From contig JAGZRP010000034.1 of the NCBI GenBank assembly GCA_018381595.1, forward strand, positions 1 to 7,337: DNA of 7,337 nt, given 5' to 3'. A program made the position numbers and the translations under genes. The notes below the pieces were generated by a model, which did no database searches, was not told the DNA's origin, and saw only the letters and a list, made by a program, of their open reading frames with translations. Positions 4,992 through 7,337 of the stretch are shown piece by piece. Source of the stretch: Bacillota bacterium (GTDB lineage Bacteria; Bacillota_I; Bacilli_A; RF39; UBA660). Within the stretch, counting starts at the first letter, position 1; each line of letters opens with the position of its first letter.

Positions 4992-6366
4992 GATGACATC
5001 CTCCTTCGTGGTTGCAATGGCAAACATGTCCTTCTTCATGATCATGGTGCCCACAGCAACAATCATCCCCGCATGTTTCTAACTCTCCCATTCCCATTTC
5101 TTCTAATTTTTCATCTAAGAAAATAACGACATAATCTTCATCGATTTTAAATTCTTCTTTCGTTTGGTTATTCTTAATGGTTAAGATTTGTTGTTTCATT
5201 TCTTCTTCTCCAATTAAGATAACAAATTTAGCATCTAGACGATCTGCTTGTTTGAAATTTCCTTTTAAATTACGATTCATGTAATCCATTTCAATGGTAA
5301 AACCATTCATACGAAGTGTTTGTGTTAAAGCAAATGCTTTTTCTTTTGCAGTTTCCTCTAATGGAATAATATAAGCATCGGTTGTATTTCTTTCTTCTAA
5401 TACAATTCCTTCTGCTTCTATTGCATTTAAAATACGTTCATATCCAAGTGCGAAACCAACACCAGGGATACTTGGCCCATCTAGGTTTTCTACTAAATGA
5501 TTATATCTACCACCCGCACATAAAACATTATTGCTTCCAAACTCTTTAATATCTGCTTCAACTTCAAATACAGTATAAGTATAATAATCTAATCCTCTTA
5601 CAAGATGTTCATCTACTTCATATGGAATCTCTAATGCTTCTAAATATTTTTTCACATCTTCAAAATGAGTTCTAGCATCTTCTGTATAATAGTCACTTAA
5701 TTTTGGAGCATTTTTCATACAATCTTTTTCTCTATCTACTTTACAATCTAAAATACGAAGTGGATTTTTAGAAAAGCGTTCTTTACAATCAGAACAAAGT
5801 GTATCTAAATGTGGTTCAAAATGCTTTGTAAGTGCTTCACGATAAGCTTCACGTGATTCCTTATCACCTAAACTATTAATTTTTACTTTAATTCCTTTTA
5901 ATCCTAATAAACGAAAAAGGGTTACTGGAATACTAATCACTTCAGCATCCATCATTGGCTCATTAGAACCAAATACTTCAACACCGAATTGATAAAATTC
6001 ACGAAAACGACCTGATTGTGGTCTTTCATAACGAAACATGGGACCATAATACCAAGTTTTTACTGGCAAAACTGGCCTTGTATACATCTTATTTTCGATA
6101 AATGAACGAACAACTCCAGCAGTTCCTTCTGGTCTTAGTGTCATATCACGATCTCCACGGTCTTTAAAATCATAAGTTTCCTTCGTTACAATATCCGTTG
6201 TCTCTCCTACTCCACGGTGAAACAAATTACTAGCTTCAAAAATTGGAGTACGAACATACTCATAGTGATATTTTTCCATCAATGCATTTAATAATTTTTC
6301 TAAATATAATATTTTTTCTCCATAACTTCCATATACATCATAAGTTCCTTTTGGTTTCTGTATCAT
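4984..6366 (-). CDS. hisS: Histidyl-tRNA synthetase with a Cys/His-rich C-terminal tail (460 aa)
   Basis: This class II enzyme attaches histidine to tRNA-His in the cytoplasm. Visible blocks are the N-terminal KPKGTYDV (4-11), the TLRPEGTAG segment (76-84), motif 2 around GPMFRYERPQSGRFREFYQF (108-127), the HisA motif RGLDYYTYTVFEV (257-269), AGGRYNHL (284-291) and motif 3 GVGFALGYERI (302-312). The anticodon-binding domain occupies about 325-420. Cys191, Cys194, Cys208 and Cys216 in the insertion domain resemble a zinc site. The core ends near residue 425, as expected for HisRS of about 420-430 residues. A tail follows in which residues 432-460 contain 7 Cys and 8 His. The start has AAAGGAG 7 nt upstream. 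The gene lies 12 nt after the nitroreductase and overlaps aspS by 8 nt, so it is co-transcribed and probably translationally coupled. Confidence 0.97.
   Translation of the reverse strand: MIQKPKGTYDVYGSYGEKILYLEKLLNALMEKYHYEYVRTPIFEASNLFHRGVGETTDIVTKETYDFKDRGDRDMTLRPEGTAGVVRSFIENKMYTRPVLPVKTWYYGPMFRYERPQSGRFREFYQFGVEVFGSNEPMMDAEVISIPVTLFRLLGLKGIKVKINSLGDKESREAYREALTKHFEPHLDTLCSDCKERFSKNPLRILDCKVDREKDCMKNAPKLSDYYTEDARTHFEDVKKYLEALEIPYEVDEHLVRGLDYYTYTVFEVEADIKEFGSNNVLCAGGRYNHLVENLDGPSIPGVGFALGYERILNAIEAEGIVLEERNTTDAYIIPLEETAKEKAFALTQTLRMNGFTIEMDYMNRNLKGNFKQADRLDAKFVILIGEEEMKQQILTIKNNQTKEEFKIDEDYVVIFLDEKLEEMGMGELETCGDDCCCGHHDHEEGHVCHCNHEGGCHHE
4987..5073 (-). other. Cys/His-rich, metal-binding-like tail of HisRS
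   Basis: This segment encodes HisRS residues 432-460. It has Cys at 432, 436-438, 449, 451 and 457 and His at 440, 441, 443, 447, 450, 453, 458 and 459, making 15 potential soft-metal ligands in 29 residues, separated by Gly, Asp and Glu. The composition resembles the nickel- or zinc-binding tails of SlyD and HypB. It is outside the conserved synthetase fold. The same DNA holds the aspS ribosome binding site and start codon. Confidence 0.8.
5000..5006 (-). promoter_or_regulatory. aspS ribosome binding site inside hisS
   Basis: A consensus AAGGAGG lies 8 nt before the aspS ATG (4989-4991). In hisS frame it is read as part of the Glu-Gly-Gly-Cys codons of the metal-binding-like tail. The hisS stop TAG (4984-4986) falls just after the aspS ATG, so a terminating hisS ribosome is positioned to reinitiate on aspS. 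Confidence 0.85.
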
Positions 6367-6378
6367 AATATCTCTCCT

Positions 6379-6915
6379 TTATTTCTCATCTGTTTTGTCA
6401 TGAATACAAATCATGTCTTTTAAATTACGACGTGGTCTTGGTTTTGGTTCCTTTTTTGCATAACCCAAGGCAATCGCACACGCTAATTTTCTTTTTTCTC
6501 CAAATAATTTTTTAATTTCTTTTTCTTTCTCTAATACATGTCCTATCCATAAACTTCCAATTTCTAAACTCGTTGCTTCTAGGCACATATTTTCCATAAA
6601 AGCTCCAATAGATTGTTCTGTCATTCTTGTATTTAAATCCGTTTTTTCTTCAAAGATAACAAAAATGACTGGCGCTTCTTCCATAACACGAGCAGTATTT
6701 TGAACTCCTACATCCTCAGTATCTTTCATAATATCGACTAATTCTTGTTTTAGGGTATCATCTTGAATGACATGAATGAACCATGGTTGTTTGTTTTTCG
6801 CACTAGGTGCAAGAATTCCTGCTTTTAAAATACGAGCAATATTTTCATCGGTTACTTCTTTGTCTGTAAAATGACGAATACTTCTTCTGTTTCTAATTGC
6901 GTCAATTGTCTGCAT
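6379..6915 (-). CDS. Nitroreductase-family flavoprotein (178 aa)
   Basis: This is a small FMN-dependent NAD(P)H oxidoreductase of the nitroreductase superfamily, which act as homodimers in the cytoplasm on nitro compounds, quinones or flavins. The FMN-phosphate motif RRSIRHF is at residues 10-16, the second FMN/substrate loop APSAKNKQPW at 36-45, the C-terminal core segment GSLWIGHV at 120-127, and the closing ALGYAKKEPKPRPRR at 149-163. The length is normal for the compact members. The physiological substrate cannot be inferred. The ATG has an AAGGA site 8 nt upstream, downstream of the T-box terminator. It is the first gene of the Asp T-box operon and sits 12 nt before hisS. This is an unusual partner for aminoacyl-tRNA synthetases, and it should be induced with them when aspartate or charged tRNA-Asp runs low. 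Confidence 0.9.
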   Translation of the reverse strand: MQTIDAIRNRRSIRHFTDKEVTDENIARILKAGILAPSAKNKQPWFIHVIQDDTLKQELVDIMKDTEDVGVQNTARVMEEAPVIFVIFEEKTDLNTRMTEQSIGAFMENMCLEATSLEIGSLWIGHVLEKEKEIKKLFGEKRKLACAIALGYAKKEPKPRPRRNLKDMICIHDKTDEK

Positions 6916-6935
6916 ACAAATTTTCCTTTCTTACA

Positions 6936-7140
6936 TAAAAAAGCCCATGATTTAAGGACGAAAGACCGCGGTGCCACCTTAATTCATAGACTGATTTCTA
7001 TACGCTTTTATTCTCTTATCGCGAGATACACGTTTATCTTCCTCGTTTAATGTCTTCTATATGTATCAATCTATGTTCACACCTACCACATAGTCTCTTG
7101 AAAATGATTTCATATATACTCTTTTAAACAGATAAATGAC
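6936..7140 (-). promoter_or_regulatory. T-box riboswitch, tRNA-Asp specific
   Basis: The T-box sequence AAGGUGGCACCGCG is at 6967-6980. Stem I is closed by GUUUAA (7124-7129) with UUAAAC (7045-7050). Above it lies a specifier loop with the classic loop-E pair AGUA (7117-7120) and GAA (7055-7057), directly followed by GAC (7052-7054) and A. The distal region has CUAUGU/ACAUAG arms and a GGUAGGUGUGAA apical stretch. AGAUA/UAUCU and AUAGA/UCUAU hairpins follow. The antiterminator pairs UUAAGG (6977-6982) with CCUUAA (6952-6957). The competing terminator ends in six U residues (6937-6942), though its stem is short. GAC is an Asp codon, and the UGGC bulge pairs with GCCA, the end expected of tRNA-Asp (G73). 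tRNA-His has C73 and would need UGGG. Uncharged tRNA-Asp should switch on the operon. Confidence 0.93.
6937..6964 (-). terminator. Regulated terminator of the T-box leader
   Basis: This region competes with the antiterminator by pairing GUCC or GUC/CGU segments with AUGGGC (6943-6948), followed by six U residues (6937-6942). By eye only 4-6 pairs form, with a possible bulge, so the terminator looks weak and may allow basal read-through. Its place after the T-box and the U-run support the role. Confidence 0.65.
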
Positions 7141-7147
7141 TACAATA

Positions 7148-7176
7148 AGTATAACCAAAATATTTCGTTTGGTCAA
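7148..7176 (-). promoter_or_regulatory. SigA-type promoter of the T-box operon
   Basis: A TTGACC -35 box (7171-7176) and a TATACT -10 box (7148-7153) are separated by exactly 17 bp, placing the start near 7141, just before the T-box. The spacer and half of the -35 box form an inverted repeat, ACCAAA (7154-7159) and TTTGGT (7168-7173). Confidence 0.85.
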
Positions 7177-7182
7177 TGTTAT

Positions 7183-7335
7183 CTACTGAAACTTTCGTTT
7201 TTTAGAAGCTGGGTTTACAAGTGCCGCAACATATGAAATATTCCAATCGTCAAAGTCTAATCCTTCCAATATGTTCAAAATAGCTGTATCTGTTCCTAAA
7301 AATTCTTCCATTTCTATGATTGTTTTAGAAAGAAA
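7183..7335 (-). CDS. C-terminal fragment of an unrecognised protein (50 aa visible)
   Basis: An open frame enters from the right window edge and ends at a TAG (7183-7185). The visible 50 residues are acidic and hydrophobic at first (MEEFLGTDTAILNILEGLDF at 9-28), then include DDWNISYVAALVNP and end in a basic KKRKFQ. The fold and function are not recognised from this fragment. It stops only 6 bp before the -35 box of the T-box operon promoter, and no intrinsic terminator is visible between them. The frame is supported by uninterrupted coding to the edge, the same strand as all neighbours, and plausible composition. Confidence 0.65.
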   Translation of the reverse strand, partial: FLSKTIIEMEEFLGTDTAILNILEGLDFDDWNISYVAALVNPASKKRKFQ

Positions 7336-7337
7336 CA

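Noticed and set aside
4992..5066. In-frame N-terminal extension of aspS by 25 codons (start at 5066)
   Set aside because: It lies entirely inside hisS in another frame, does not resemble AspRS, and the ATG at 4991 has a consensus AAGGAGG at ideal spacing.
7050..7052. His codon CAU as the T-box specifier
   Set aside because: It overlaps the start of the closing helix, is two bases off the loop-E register, and the UGGC bulge does not match the C73 end of tRNA-His.
316..7185. Possible UGA reassignment, since all seven visible stop codons are TAA or TAG
   Set aside because: No in-frame TGA is needed in any gene, the Trp codon checked is TGG, and seven stops are too few to argue from in AT-rich DNA.

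Overview
The window looks like a chromosomal segment from a low-GC Bacillota (Firmicutes) bacterium, probably an uncultured gut lineage in or near Bacilli/Erysipelotrichia. The reasons are the AT-rich sequence, AGGAGG-type ribosome binding sites, SigA-like promoters, intrinsic terminators, a T-box riboswitch, and a short archaeal-type aspartyl-tRNA synthetase next to hisS. Every gene lies on the minus strand, so transcription runs from high to low coordinates. No mobile elements, CRISPR arrays, tRNAs or rRNAs are visible. The genus is not resolved.

Layout in transcription order. 7335-7183 is the C-terminal end of an unrecognised gene. From about 7176 to 6936 there is a strong promoter and a T-box leader. 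Its specifier loop (GAC) and acceptor-pairing bulge (UGGC) both fit tRNA-Asp and not tRNA-His. This leader controls a three-gene operon: a small nitroreductase (6915-6379), hisS (6366-4984) and aspS (4991-3675), closed by an intrinsic terminator. HisRS carries an unusual Cys/His-rich C-terminal tail, and the DNA for that tail also holds the aspS ribosome binding site. Next come three transcription units: gmk (guanylate kinase, 3608-2934), a sugar-transfer-type ATP-grasp protein with altered metal ligands (2859-1834), and an unrecognised protein with an internal duplication (best start 1650, stop 316). Last is rpsO (ribosomal protein S15, 213 to beyond the window edge), with its own promoter and a structured leader that may be an S15 autoregulatory element.

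Functional theme: most genes serve translation (HisRS, AspRS, S15) or nucleotide supply (Gmk). The operon appears to sense uncharged tRNA-Asp and to make HisRS and a flavin reductase alongside AspRS. Intergenic space is very tight: two terminator hairpins include the stop codon of the gene they end, and the rpsO -35 box touches the upstream stop codon. I see no evidence of a defence system or an obviously new multi-gene system. The most interesting signals are the metal-binding-like HisRS tail, the nitroreductase heading an Asp T-box synthetase operon, the apparently degenerate ATP-grasp site, and the duplicated unknown protein.
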